DNA from: a virus
DNA length: 43,856 nt
Reading direction: 5' to 3' (one strand)
IMG/VR virus record: IMGVR_UViG_3300007345_000078
Span: 1 to 43,856 of that record
Part shown: piece after piece, positions 17,507 to 29,000 of the stretch
Layout of the letters: every line of letters starts with the position of its first letter
How positions within the stretch are numbered: the stretch's first letter is position 1
The notes under the pieces: model-generated
What the model was told of the DNA's origin: nothing
Databases searched by the model: none
What the model saw: the letters and a program-made list of their open reading frames with translations, nothing else
Position numbers and translations under genes: made by a program

Positions 17507-20500
17507 TACATTTCTTTTCGCCAATAGTTCTTTCTATTTCCCCATCCATTTCTTTTAAATTTGGTTCTAATGCAGTTATTTCTATTTGGCCTAAAATATT
17601 TTCAAAATAATTATTAATAGCTATTCTTCTAGCACTTTGTTCTACTTCTGTTTCTGGCGAAATAGTTTGTTTTTCTAAAGCAGCTAGTTCTGAGTCATAT
17701 GCAGCGTTAATTTCTTCTTCTACAGTTGTATTTGATCCAGCAAGCTTTTCAATTTCTCTTCCTTTTGAATTTATATATATCCAAAATCCTGGACTTTTTA
17801 AAGCCTCTTTTGGGTCAGTTTGTTTTCTATCTTTATTTAGTTCTTCAACTTGTCTAGTAGCTTCTTCTTTTGGCATAGGATTATATGACTCCCCTTCTCT
17901 TGGAGGATTCATAGGATCTACGACAACAAAACCACCTTCTATTTCTTCTACTCTAACAAGAAAAGGTTCTTTTGCAATTTTAAAAGATTTTTCTCTTCTT
18001 TTTTCTATTTCAGCTACTACTTCTGTTTTAGGACTAGTAGTTTCTGTTTTATTAAATTTATTATTAAACTTATCAGTATCAATTATTGTAATTAATTCTT
18101 TTCCAGCGGTAACTGTTTTAAGTAATCCATCTTTTTCAAAAGATTCCCAAATTTCATTACCTTCAACAACTCCATCAGGCATTAAAGTAGCACCTTGCTT
18201 TATAAGTTTTTTAATAGCAGCTATATATATTTGTTTTCCAAAACCTTGACCTCTATTGTCTTTTTTAAGTATATTTATTTGAAGACTATATACAGGTTGA
18301 CCCTCTTCTGTTTTTATCTTCATATTATATATTTCAGCAAATCCTGTATTATTTCCTAAACTAAATTCACCGTCTTCATATTCTTTGAATTGAAGAGGTT
18401 CCCCATTTACTATAGTTTCTGTTTCTCCTCTTCTCCAAACAGCAAACGGAGCTTTATTATTTCCTACTTCAGGAGCATCAGTAGTCCTGTCTCTAATATA
18501 ATCTCTAATAGATTGCATTTCATTTGCTAGAAACGCATAATTTCCAGAAATAAATATCACAACTTCTTCTGCTGTCATCTTGCCATTAAGAACATTTTGT
18601 ATAAGAGCTTCAATTTTTTCTTCTTCTATTTTTGCTTCTTCTCCTTGTAGTACTTTATTTGCATTATCTCCTGGTACACGTGTTTTTATTGCTATACCAT
18701 ATCCTTCAGGTAGATTTCCTCTTCTTGCATTTTCTTTAGCTATATCTATATCTTTTCTATTCTGTTTCCAAGCTTCCAAATTCTTGTCAGAAACAGAACC
18801 ATCTTCGTCTCTAAATGTTTTATCTTTTGCTTCTAATTCTTCAACTTTTTCTTCTAAAGCTATTTGTGCCGCAGGTTTAGTTTCTGTAGTAGTTTCTGTT
18901 TTAGGAGCAATAGTGGCTTCGTATCCTTTAAAATCTGTTTCAGTAGTAGCTATTTCTAAAAAGCCTGTATCAGGATTTACTTCGGCTTTTGCTATAGACT
19001 CTCTAAGATTAATTAATTTTTGAGATATTCCTTTTTTGAAAGCATAAGATTGTTCTCCTGTTTTAGGATCTGTTATTATTTCTTGATAAGCAGGAATTCT
19101 TCCATAAAAAGTTTCAGCGCCTGTTTTAGAATCAACATATACAATATCAATACTTCTATAACCTGAAGGATACTCAGCAGTTCCAAATTCATTTTGAGAA
19201 TATCTTAATTTTACTACAGGCTTTTGTTCTCTTATTTGTTCTAATGTTAAGGTATTTGGGTCATTAACTGCAGACTTATCTAAAGGCTGGTCAGTTTCCA
19301 TATCTTTAAACTTACCGTCTGAATTTCTAACAGCAGGTCCTTTACCTTGAAACTCTTTATCATTAGTGATAGATATCATGAAGCTATCTGTAGCTACTCC
19401 CTCTCCTTCTACATCGTCAAATATATTTAGAAGATCTGTTTGATTTACTTCACTTGCTTGGTTAGGAGCAAAAGCATTGTTTATATTAATTTGCTCTGGT
19501 GCTGCATTATTAAGATTTGGATCGGGTCCAGGAATTTTACTTTGGTAATCTGAAATAATATCAAATAAAGTTTCTGCTAATATTTGCTCTATACTAGCTC
19601 CATCAAAGAAATTTTCTGACTCTAGATGTTTTAAACTTGGTACACTATCTATATCTTGTAATCCAGGTATTGCTCCTTTTAAACGATCTTTAATTAATTG
19701 AAAAGCATTTGGAAACTTTTCTAAAATTTTCATTACTGCTTCGCTATCTAAATCACTGTAACTTATAGTACCTTCTTTAGATGTAGTTAATTCGTCTAAA
19801 GCTTTTATTACACTATCTAATTCTTTAGTTTGCTTTTCACTAATTTTATTTCTTAACTCTTGACTAGCTGCTGATCTATTTTGATTATTAAGATCGTTAG
19901 CAGTATTGTTTACATTACTAGTAGTAGTAGAGCTTTTTGCTGAATTCATTTGCTCTTCCTGTAAAGCTATAGCTGCTTCTACAGCTTCTTGAGCCATAAT
20001 TTCTTTTTGACTTTCTAAGTAAGCAGTAAATTCTTGTGCTCCTTTTTCAGTCATTAACATATTATAAAAAGCAGCTGCTTTAGCTTTCTTATCTTTTAAT
20101 TTAAAAAGATCAGTAACTACTTCTTTAATTTGTCTTCTAGCAAAATTATATTGATCAGGATTTTTTGCTTTAATATCTGCAAGTATTTGTGATACTGCAA
20201 AGTTTACTTTGTCTTTTGTATTTGCAAATTTAGGGTCAGTAGACTTAACCTCAGTACCATCTTCTAAAGTTATAGTAGTAGTCTCTTGGCCAATAACAAA
20301 TCTTATAAAATTTTTGTCACTTAAAAAAGCAGATAAACCACTGTCTCCTACTAAACCTCTTAATTGATCCGTTAATTCTTTTTCTCTTTTTTCTATATTT
20401 TCTGCAGAAGAAGTTAAGAATGCTAATTGATTTCTCAATTGCATTTTTAATCTTTCTTTTAAAATATATTGTTCTTGTTCAGAAGCATCTTCAAATTCTT

Positions 20501-22886
20501 TTTGTACAAAAGATTCTAATTTACTATCAATATTTCCTTTACCGCTTAATAAACCTTTATCTGCATTTACAGCCCTTCTAAGAGGAGTATCGTAAGATAC
20601 TGATCCTAAAAAGTTTTTATTAAATACTTTATCTACAAAACGTCTTTCATAATTTAATAATTCGTCAGTTTTTTCTGTAGCTTTAATTATACTCTTAGTA
20701 TTATTTCTAGCTGTCTCAATTATTTTCTTTTTTTGTGCTGCATTATATTGAAACTCTTGATCTTTGTGAGCATAAGTTTTATTAAACTCTTCTAGACTCA
20801 TTTCGTCTAATGCATCTAAATCTTGAAAAATAGTATCTGCAATTCCTGTTTCTAATCTAGTAGCAACAAAATTATAAAATGCTTCGTGCTCTTTATTTTT
20901 GTAATTAAAAATATCTCCTTTTTCTAGAGCTTTGTCCATCTCTGCTTGAATACCTACTCCTTTAAGCATATTATCAAGACTTTTCTGTAAAGCCACATTA
21001 GTACTTACAGTATTATAAATGTCAGCTTGATTTTGTGCTTGTTCCATTTTAGAACCTACATCCTGCCATCCTTCATAAAAACCACCGTACCATGTGAATC
21101 CCATTCTCCATTTTCCTGCAGCTCTTTCTTGTGCACTTCTTACTCTAACACCAGGTATACCTAACATACCCATAAGACCTCCTATAGCAATACTATCTTG
21201 TCCTTCTACAGATTTAAAATATTCTTTTGCAGACTGAGCCATAGTAGGTAAAAACTCATTAAGTGTTTCTCTTGAAGGATCAGTAAACTGTGCAGAATAA
21301 TAATTAGAGTATCCTTCTTCAAAAACTCCTTGACTAAATTCTTCAAAACTTTCTCCTAATCCTCTAGCAGCAGTAGGTAATATTACTCTACCAAAAGTTT
21401 TAGCAGCAAAGCCTCTTTCAGCGCCTCTTGCTACCATTTTTCCTCCAACCATTTTAGTTCCTGTTAGAGGATTTATTTTTTGCCCTGCTTTCTTTAATAA
21501 GCCTTGGCCTAATCTATAACTAGAATTAAATATTCTAGGAAATTGCATCATATTAGAAAATCCTACTAAAGGAACATTAGAAAACCATGCTAACTCTCCA
21601 GCGTTTTCAGCATTGTTTTGTATTTTAATTCTATCTTTTTTTGGAATATCTTTTTCTAACTCAGTAAGTATCTCAGTCTCAGTAATACTTAAATTACCAA
21701 ACTCATCCATATTATCTCGTATAATATTTTCATACTTTTGCTTTAATCCTCTTTTAACTCCTACATCTGAATTAATGTAATTACGAATTGATTTATCTTT
21801 AGTACTTTGATAAGTGTCTCTAGCTATTAAGCTAGACTCATATCCTGCAGTACGTACCATAGTAGTAGCTGTACCTATTCCTTTCTGAAACTTAGCAGTT
21901 AAACTTGCAATCTTTTGCATGTTATACATATCAGCAACTGTATCTAATCCTCTAGCCACTCTAAGCCCTTTAGAAAAAGTTCTTGTTCCATAAGCAGCTA
22001 GTCTAGCAGTATTAGCTGCTAAAGATGCCCCACCAGTAGGTGCAGCTAATAGTCCTGCTACTGTTTCTGTAAGTATAGCTCCTGCAATAAACGAAGCTGC
22101 GGGAATAACATCATTGTTTATAGACTTCATAGGATTATCTGCCATCCTTGCAAAGAAATCTTTTTGTTTTCCATCTTCACCAGGTTGGGTATAATCGTAT
22201 CCTCCATATACTACATAATGCTCGTCTGTCCATTTGTCCATTTTATCCCATTGGTCAAACAAAGTATTATTAAATATATTTTCAGCATTCCAAGTAACAA
22301 GTCCTTTTGCTAACCCATATACTAAAGGAATTAAACTTGAAACAGCAACACCAGTTTTTCCTAAAAATTTTTGAAAAGTATTTCCTGCTGCATCAAAAAA
22401 TCCTTGATCATTATCTAATTTATCTACAAACTTCTTTAACTGAACATTATAATTTTGTTGTCTAAAATTATAAAGATCTTTTAACTCATCTGCAAAAGTT
22501 ATTCCTTGAACATCTTCATTAAGAAGCTTTACCATTTTAGAACCGTGCTGTCTAATATATTCCGCACGTTCATTAGGATCAGGAATTGCTTTAGCTAAAT
22601 CAAAAGGAACATATGCTTGGTCTATTGCTTCACTAACTTCTTTACTAAAAGTAAAATCTGTACCTCTAATAGTAGGACTTTTTTGAGAAGAAAGAGCAGC
22701 AGCATTTAATCCTGATAAAGTCTCATCTCTTTTACTTTTTGGTAAAACAAAAGAATCTGAGGACTTTATATCATCTTTAGAGGATTCAATTATAGGATTA
22801 CTATCTGGTTCTCCATTACCATCAGGTGTGCCTTCAGGATTAGCTGTATCTATTCCTTTTAAATCTAATTCTTTTTCGTCAGCCAT
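17502..22886 (-). CDS. Giant virion/cargo protein, 1794 aa, with GNAT-like domain
   Basis: The N-terminus is acidic and disordered-looking (residues 1-60). Two hydrophobic, alanine/glycine-rich stretches follow, near residues 172-193 and 255-295, of the sort seen in phage ejection proteins that reach the membrane. The middle is long helical, charged sequence (about 600-1050) with S/N/Q-rich linkers. Near the C-terminus, residues about 1500-1575 look like a GNAT acetyltransferase: RGQGFG at 1545-1550 fits the acetyl-CoA motif R/Q-x2-G-x-G/A and is followed by a helix. The gene lies between the 1045-aa and polymerase genes with gaps of 5 and 29 bases. Virion cargo is inferred from position and size; acetylation of a host or phage target is speculative. 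Confidence 0.8.
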   Translation of the reverse strand: MADEKELDLKGIDTANPEGTPDGNGEPDSNPIIESSKDDIKSSDSFVLPKSKRDETLSGLNAAALSSQKSPTIRGTDFTFSKEVSEAIDQAYVPFDLAKAIPDPNERAEYIRQHGSKMVKLLNEDVQGITFADELKDLYNFRQQNYNVQLKKFVDKLDNDQGFFDAAGNTFQKFLGKTGVAVSSLIPLVYGLAKGLVTWNAENIFNNTLFDQWDKMDKWTDEHYVVYGGYDYTQPGEDGKQKDFFARMADNPMKSINNDVIPAASFIAGAILTETVAGLLAAPTGGASLAANTARLAAYGTRTFSKGLRVARGLDTVADMYNMQKIASLTAKFQKGIGTATTMVRTAGYESSLIARDTYQSTKDKSIRNYINSDVGVKRGLKQKYENIIRDNMDEFGNLSITETEILTELEKDIPKKDRIKIQNNAENAGELAWFSNVPLVGFSNMMQFPRIFNSSYRLGQGLLKKAGQKINPLTGTKMVGGKMVARGAERGFAAKTFGRVILPTAARGLGESFEEFSQGVFEEGYSNYYSAQFTDPSRETLNEFLPTMAQSAKEYFKSVEGQDSIAIGGLMGMLGIPGVRVRSAQERAAGKWRMGFTWYGGFYEGWQDVGSKMEQAQNQADIYNTVSTNVALQKSLDNMLKGVGIQAEMDKALEKGDIFNYKNKEHEAFYNFVATRLETGIADTIFQDLDALDEMSLEEFNKTYAHKDQEFQYNAAQKKKIIETARNNTKSIIKATEKTDELLNYERRFVDKVFNKNFLGSVSYDTPLRRAVNADKGLLSGKGNIDSKLESFVQKEFEDASEQEQYILKERLKMQLRNQLAFLTSSAENIEKREKELTDQLRGLVGDSGLSAFLSDKNFIRFVIGQETTTITLEDGTEVKSTDPKFANTKDKVNFAVSQILADIKAKNPDQYNFARRQIKEVVTDLFKLKDKKAKAAAFYNMLMTEKGAQEFTAYLESQKEIMAQEAVEAAIALQEEQMNSAKSSTTTSNVNNTANDLNNQNRSAASQELRNKISEKQTKELDSVIKALDELTTSKEGTISYSDLDSEAVMKILEKFPNAFQLIKDRLKGAIPGLQDIDSVPSLKHLESENFFDGASIEQILAETLFDIISDYQSKIPGPDPNLNNAAPEQININNAFAPNQASEVNQTDLLNIFDDVEGEGVATDSFMISITNDKEFQGKGPAVRNSDGKFKDMETDQPLDKSAVNDPNTLTLEQIREQKPVVKLRYSQNEFGTAEYPSGYRSIDIVYVDSKTGAETFYGRIPAYQEIITDPKTGEQSYAFKKGISQKLINLRESIAKAEVNPDTGFLEIATTETDFKGYEATIAPKTETTTETKPAAQIALEEKVEELEAKDKTFRDEDGSVSDKNLEAWKQNRKDIDIAKENARRGNLPEGYGIAIKTRVPGDNANKVLQGEEAKIEEEKIEALIQNVLNGKMTAEEVVIFISGNYAFLANEMQSIRDYIRDRTTDAPEVGNNKAPFAVWRRGETETIVNGEPLQFKEYEDGEFSLGNNTGFAEIYNMKIKTEEGQPVYSLQINILKKDNRGQGFGKQIYIAAIKKLIKQGATLMPDGVVEGNEIWESFEKDGLLKTVTAGKELITIIDTDKFNNKFNKTETTSPKTEVVAEIEKRREKSFKIAKEPFLVRVEEIEGGFVVVDPMNPPREGESYNPMPKEEATRQVEELNKDRKQTDPKEALKSPGFWIYINSKGREIEKLAGSNTTVEEEINAAYDSELAALEKQTISPETEVEQSARRIAINNYFENILGQIEITALEPNLKEMDGEIERTIGEKKCN

Positions 22887-22891
22887 AATCT

Positions 22892-25800
22892 TTATTTAGA
22901 TATATTATCCATAGCCTGAATATTAGTATTAGGATCTTCAAAAACAAATCCTTGTTCAAATGCTATAATAAACGGAATATCATAACCATTTCTTCTTACA
23001 GTTACTAAATCATCTTCATCACCTGTTCCAAAAGTCATATCCATTTTTAATAATGTAAGAGGTAAATTTTGTCCCATAGTAATATTAGTAGAAGGTAATT
23101 CTATTTTTTCTAAGATTTCATCAGCAACTCCTTTTTCATTAGAAGGAATTCTAGTTGTCTTAGTTACTTGAGCAATTATTTTATTATCAGTAGTTGTTTT
23201 ATAAACTATGCCATAATCTGTAAATGAACCGTCTCCATTATCTTGAGTATGGGCAGGTCCTTGAAATGATTCTCCTTTAATTCCTTTTTGAGCTCTTTCT
23301 GATAATGTTTTAGCCATTTTAGAATATTTAAGAGATCTTTCTTTTTTATTTATTAAATGTAAAGGAGCATAATTATTTCTTTGTTGTTCTACAATCTCAA
23401 TTCCTTCAGAAGTATTTCCACTATTTAATCCTGCTACTACAAGATCAATATAATTATTTTCTGCATTTAATATTGGGTCTACCGTTAAATTTCTAGTGCT
23501 AACATACAATTCATTAGGATTATTTTTTTCAAACATTTCTACATCATCAGAATCAAACCTAGCTAAATAATCTTCTGGATCTTGTACTCTATCACTGCTA
23601 GTTTTACCATTAATAATATCTTTAAAATATTGTTTAGTTCCACTATTAGCTTTTCTATATTGAGGCTTCTTTTCGTATTTTAAAATAAGTCTATTTTGTT
23701 CATCTCTTCCTACAATAGTAGGATTTTCACTATACATTTGGATGTCATAAGTTTCTCCTTCAAAATCTTTTTTAGCTAATGAAGAAGTTTTATTTACAGG
23801 GTCATAATCTAATCTAGGAAAATTACTTGGATTATTTATTACAAGATTTTTTATTTCTTCCATTGCTCCATCAGTATATGCATTTAATCCTTCAGTATAA
23901 TTTACGCTTGGAATTTGCACATATCCTTCTGACCCTAAAGTTTTAGAAAGCTTGAACTGATCAAAAATAGATCTAATAATTAGTGAAGAAGGATCTGTAG
24001 ATTGAAACATTTCGTTTGTAAACTTAACTCCTATTTCTTTATCATCTCCTTCTCCAGAAGCAGATAATTCTACACTCATTTGAATATTATCTTCACTAAT
24101 TTTTTGAAGTTCTGATAAGAATCCTGTACTATTACTTTCATTATTTGACCAAGCTGCGGCAACTTGTGCAAGTTCTTTCATGAACTTCTTTTTACCTGTT
24201 TCACTTTTATTGTCGTATCTATTTTGAAGTTCTTTGGCAAATCCAGAAAACTGATTAAATCCATTCATTTTACTTAAATTCTCTAAAGAACTTTGTAATT
24301 TTTCAAAACTAAAATCTTTAGTTCCTAAACCTGCATTTTGTAAAGAAATAAATAACTCATTAATATTATAATCTAAATCTTTTAATTGTTTAGTTTTTGC
24401 TAAAATATTCTGATTTCTATCATTATAAATATTTACAATCTTGCTACTAACTTCTCTATATTCTGCAGAGTTAGGAGATAACTCATTTAATTGAGTATTT
24501 AGATCTACAAGTTCTCCGTCTAATTCATCAACTTTTTCATCATATTTTTTATTAAAGAAATCTAATGCAGCTACATCAGCTCCATTTTGATAAATATCAG
24601 GAAGAACATAGTTACCATCTTCATCTTTAATTTTATAAGTATCTGGATCTTTTCTATCCCATTCTTGTTTAGTCCAAGGATTTCTTACTCTTGTAATAGT
24701 TTCAGAAGCAAGACTATTTGCTTTTACATTTTCGTTTTCTCTAAATAATTCATTTAAATTATTAGGCTCATCTTTACCAAATACTTCTTGATTACTTTCT
24801 TCTATATAAGTACTAGAAATTCCTTCTGAAACTTTAGGAGTACTTGTAGAAGTAACCTCATCTATACTAATTACTATATCTCCTACTGCATCTATTTTCT
24901 TTTTAGCATCAGAAGATACTCCTCCACCGCCACCTATTCCAGAAATATCTCTATGAACAAAGTCTACTAAATCAGCAGTACTACTAGATAAATCATCTAT
25001 ATAACCTACTGCATCTGCTTTATAAAAAGCTTCTGCTAAATCTTCAGTTAATTGTGTATCAGTACCTGAGATTCCTAAATTAACGTCTTCTATAGTTCCG
25101 CTTAATTCTTCTAAATCTTTTTCTAAATACTCTCTCTGTGCATCAGTAAGATTATCTTGAGCTAAAACAGTTTCTAAAGTTTTTTTACGAGCATCTAATC
25201 CTGGTAAACTACTTTTTAATATTTCTTTTGAAAAAGATAAAGGATCTTCTTGACTATAAAAAGCTTCTCTTTTTTTACTTTCATTTTGATTATAAAAATT
25301 AATTTCTGCTTCGTTAGATAGATAATCTGAATACTTAGGAATTTTCTTTAATACGTTTGCTATTTCAACAGCAACCTTATCTTTATTTCTTTCTTCTAAA
25401 GAAATTTTTGCAAGTCTCGCAGCTTCTTCTCCAGAAACTCCTAAATTTACCATTCTTGTTATATAAGCATCTTTAGTTTCTTGAGTCATTTTAGCCATAG
25501 TTCTGGCTTCTTCCATCATCTCTTTTCTAACATCAGGACCTGTAACTCGAAAGTTTCCTGTATTATATGCTCCAGTTTCTTTATCGTAATTAGTACCTCC
25601 AAAATTACCTTTTGCCCAATTCTCCCAATTTTTTAATTGAGTAGCAGTAATTTTGTCTTTTTGTCTTAACTTGTCCATTTCTGCCCAAGCTGTTTTATAT
25701 GCAGTATGATTACTTTTAATAGCAGCTAACTCTGGATTTTTATTATAATACTTATTTAATTTACCTAATCTATTTGCTACTTCTCTAAAATTACCTGTAT

Positions 25801-26029
25801 TAACAAGTGCTTCTGATAAATCTGCTGTAGTTTGATTAAGATCTCCCATCAATTGTTTAGTGCGTTCATCATCACCTTTTAAATGATCTAAAGAATATTC
25901 AGTCTTATTTAATTGTTCTTGAGTAAGATCAAACTTTTTTTGAAGTTGTGATAGTGGAACAGCAAAAGCTTCTAATCCAAGAGGCTTATATTCTGTAGTA
26001 ATAGGTGTAGATAACGGAGTAATTGCCAT
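22892..26029 (-). CDS. Large virion-type helical protein, 1045 aa
   Basis: I do not recognise a catalytic domain. Residues about 25-140 are strongly helical, with heptad-like leucines that suggest a coiled coil. A run of five glycines near residue 365 may separate the helical half from a more mixed second half. There is no signal peptide and no clear membrane segment. The start ATG lies 2 bases after the stop of the 1170-aa gene, and the stop lies 5 bases before the 1794-aa start, so all three are translated from one mRNA. In crAss-like phages this position, between tail proteins and polymerase, holds structural or cargo proteins. That is the best guess; the function is unknown. Confidence 0.75.
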   Translation of the reverse strand: MAITPLSTPITTEYKPLGLEAFAVPLSQLQKKFDLTQEQLNKTEYSLDHLKGDDERTKQLMGDLNQTTADLSEALVNTGNFREVANRLGKLNKYYNKNPELAAIKSNHTAYKTAWAEMDKLRQKDKITATQLKNWENWAKGNFGGTNYDKETGAYNTGNFRVTGPDVRKEMMEEARTMAKMTQETKDAYITRMVNLGVSGEEAARLAKISLEERNKDKVAVEIANVLKKIPKYSDYLSNEAEINFYNQNESKKREAFYSQEDPLSFSKEILKSSLPGLDARKKTLETVLAQDNLTDAQREYLEKDLEELSGTIEDVNLGISGTDTQLTEDLAEAFYKADAVGYIDDLSSSTADLVDFVHRDISGIGGGGGVSSDAKKKIDAVGDIVISIDEVTSTSTPKVSEGISSTYIEESNQEVFGKDEPNNLNELFRENENVKANSLASETITRVRNPWTKQEWDRKDPDTYKIKDEDGNYVLPDIYQNGADVAALDFFNKKYDEKVDELDGELVDLNTQLNELSPNSAEYREVSSKIVNIYNDRNQNILAKTKQLKDLDYNINELFISLQNAGLGTKDFSFEKLQSSLENLSKMNGFNQFSGFAKELQNRYDNKSETGKKKFMKELAQVAAAWSNNESNSTGFLSELQKISEDNIQMSVELSASGEGDDKEIGVKFTNEMFQSTDPSSLIIRSIFDQFKLSKTLGSEGYVQIPSVNYTEGLNAYTDGAMEEIKNLVINNPSNFPRLDYDPVNKTSSLAKKDFEGETYDIQMYSENPTIVGRDEQNRLILKYEKKPQYRKANSGTKQYFKDIINGKTSSDRVQDPEDYLARFDSDDVEMFEKNNPNELYVSTRNLTVDPILNAENNYIDLVVAGLNSGNTSEGIEIVEQQRNNYAPLHLINKKERSLKYSKMAKTLSERAQKGIKGESFQGPAHTQDNGDGSFTDYGIVYKTTTDNKIIAQVTKTTRIPSNEKGVADEILEKIELPSTNITMGQNLPLTLLKMDMTFGTGDEDDLVTVRRNGYDIPFIIAFEQGFVFEDPNTNIQAMDNISK

Positions 26030-26031
26030 TA

Positions 26032-29000
26032 TTATTGGTTTTTATCATTTTTATTCATTCTTTCTAATAATCCTTTTAAAAAAGGAGTATACTCGAATGT
26101 TCCTAAATTAGGAGCAGACAGTGCATTGTACTGAGCAGCTAGATAATTAGCAGAATCTGTTTCTTGTATTTTACCCATCTGTTTAATACCTTCTTGAATA
26201 GACTTTCTTTTAGCTTCATCAAAAGACATTTCTAATTGTTTCTTATATTTTTCTAAATCTTGTTTTTGTTTAGTATTATATTGATTGCCTCTAAGATCCA
26301 TTTCTTTTTGGAGCTTATCGTAAGTCATTAATGTTTCATTTTCTAATCTAGAACCTGATTGAGCTAATGCTAAAAGATTAGAAGGATTAGCTCCGACTTT
26401 ATTTAAACTTTTTCTTAAACCTGATACTTGTCTTTTAACATTATTTATTGCTTGAGTAGGATCAAATTTAGGAACTTCTAAAGGAACAAAATCTGGTGTA
26501 TAATCTTTTTGTTTACTAAATAGTCCTGAACCTATATTATATAAAGGAGCAGCATATTTAGCAGCAAACTGAGGAAAAGATTCTTTATAATTAAAATCAA
26601 ACTTAGCATCTGATATATCGTTAGCATCTGGCATATCAGGATCTTTTTTCTCTTCTTCTTGTTCTGTACTTTTATCTTTAGGAGTTTCTTCTTCTGTAGG
26701 TTCTACAACAGCTAACGGATTAACATCTTCTTTTGTATCTACAACTTCAGTATTAAATACAGGATTTTCTGAATCTATTGCTCTTTCTAAATTTCTAGAT
26801 GCTTCTAATTCTGCTAATTTATCAGGAGTTATTTCTAATTGATTTCTTGTATTTTGTAATATCATTTGCTGTCTTGGGTCCATTTCTGCAAAAGCAATTT
26901 CTTCTTCACTTAAAGGACTTTGTGCTTCCATATCGTCCATTCTTGTATAAATAGGATCTGGAGTAGGAATGTTTTCTAATAAACTTCTTTGATAAGGAAC
27001 AGAAGAATCTTTAAATTTATCAGCAAATAATTCTTTTACATTCTCTTCTCCTCCATATTTATTTACAATTTCTTTATCTGCTAAAAGTTGTTGTAAAGAA
27101 TTGTAAGTAACACTTTTATTAATTGTAGTTCCATCTGGTTGAGCTATTTGTTTCATTAAAGTAAGCTTACCTCCGTCATCAAAAGTATTAGCAGAATATT
27201 GATTTAAACTTCCGCCTGTATTATACAAATGTCCACCCATAGCATTTTGACTGTTCTTTAAATCTTCAGCTGTCGGAGCTCCTTTGCTACCTGGCTTTCT
27301 CATACTTTCTCCTGAACCTGCAGCTATTCTTGCTCTTTTAGCATGTATGTTAGCCCAAAGACCCCCGCCTTTTCTATAAAGATTACCTCCATACTTAGCC
27401 ATATTTGGTAGTTCAATTTCTGGAGCAGTTTCTATTACAGAATCAGTTACTTCTCCCATTGTATTTTCTGCACCTTTTCCTACTTTACCACCTGCTATAG
27501 ATCCAGCAACTCCCATTGCTTGATTAGCTATATTAAATAAAGTACTTCCTTTTCCTCTATCTTGTTCTTTTGCTAAAGCGGCTTCATATTCTTCTATTGA
27601 ATATTTTTCTGGATTATTTATAATATCTTGATGAGCTGCTTCTCTTTCTTCGTATTTACTAGTAGTAAGAGCATCAACTCCTTGTCCTCCTAAATTAGTT
27701 AATGTAGAACCTGCAAATCCTAAAGCACCTGATCCTGCTCCTTTTCCTGCTTGTAAAGCCATATCTCCATAATCTATTCCTCTCCAATCAACACTACCAT
27801 CATCTGAAGTACGAGCATTTTCTGCTAAAGATCCTGTTACTCCTGAAAGAGCTCCTAATCCTGCTCCTACAGCTTGTCCTACAATAGGAATGTTTCCTAA
27901 TACACTGGCTCCTGTTCCTAAAAAATTAGAATATAAATCTAAAAATTTACCATACTTAGCTTGATTCGGTTGTACTTTATTTATGCGACCTCCGTAAGCA
28001 TGCATCTTACCACCACATCCATAACATAGTTTTCCTCCTTTACGCATTTGAGAACCTAAACCTTGCATAACATCAATACCTTGTCCTTGAAGACCTCCGT
28101 CTAACATACCTCCCATATTAAAAGCCTGATTCATTCCTTGCATAGGATTTATTCCAGCTTCTTGTCCAGACTGCATTAAGTTGCCTCCAAATTTATTAGC
28201 TTTTATTTTTCTACTTTGAAATAGTTTAGGACCATATCTTTTTTTACCAGCTCTTCTATCACCACTAGTATGATGACTCCACCATGTCCATTTATTTGAA
28301 GTATCAATTGGATATCTAGTTCCTCTTCTAGGGCCTTTGACTTTAACATTACTACTAGAATCTTTTACATTTCCTGTTGCATCGCCTCCTGTGCCATCTC
28401 CTCCTCCTGTACTGCTTCCATCACCACCGCCATCTGTTGTTCCTGAACCTCCTGTTCCATATGCAGGATCTCCACTAGTAGCAGCGGCTCCATAATTACT
28501 TAACATATGTTGACGAAGTTCTTGCATTACTCTGTCGTCTGCAAAACCTGCTTCTTCTGTAGAAGATAAATGCGGACTAAATTGGATACCGCCTATCATA
28601 GAATTTGCATCAAGACCTTTTGCTTGAGGACGAGAAACATTTTCTGTAGTAATTCCTGCAGGAGTTGGTTCAGGAGTACATGGGGGGCATCCTGGAGTAT
28701 CACACGGACAAGGATCAGCCATTCCCATAGCTCCTGTATTCATCATACCTGTATTAGCCATATTCATTCCCATAAAACCGCCTAGATTATATGAACGAGT
28801 AGTATAACCACCGTTACGCATCATACCTTCTTGTTGGCCCATAGCCATATCTTGCTGCTGTTGCATCATAGCCATTTCTTCAGGAGATGGTTGTCCTCCG
28901 CCTGCTTGTTGTTCAGCCATCATTTGTTGTTCCATCATAGCTTGCTCATCCATAGGAGCTTCTTGCATTTGGCCTCCCATAGCTGGATCGCCTTGAGGAC

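Noticed and set aside
18580-19023. 147-codon plus-strand open frame
   Set aside because: It lies wholly inside the 1794-aa gene on the opposite strand, is Ser/Phe-rich as expected for the complement of an acidic/Lys-rich coding region, and has no context.
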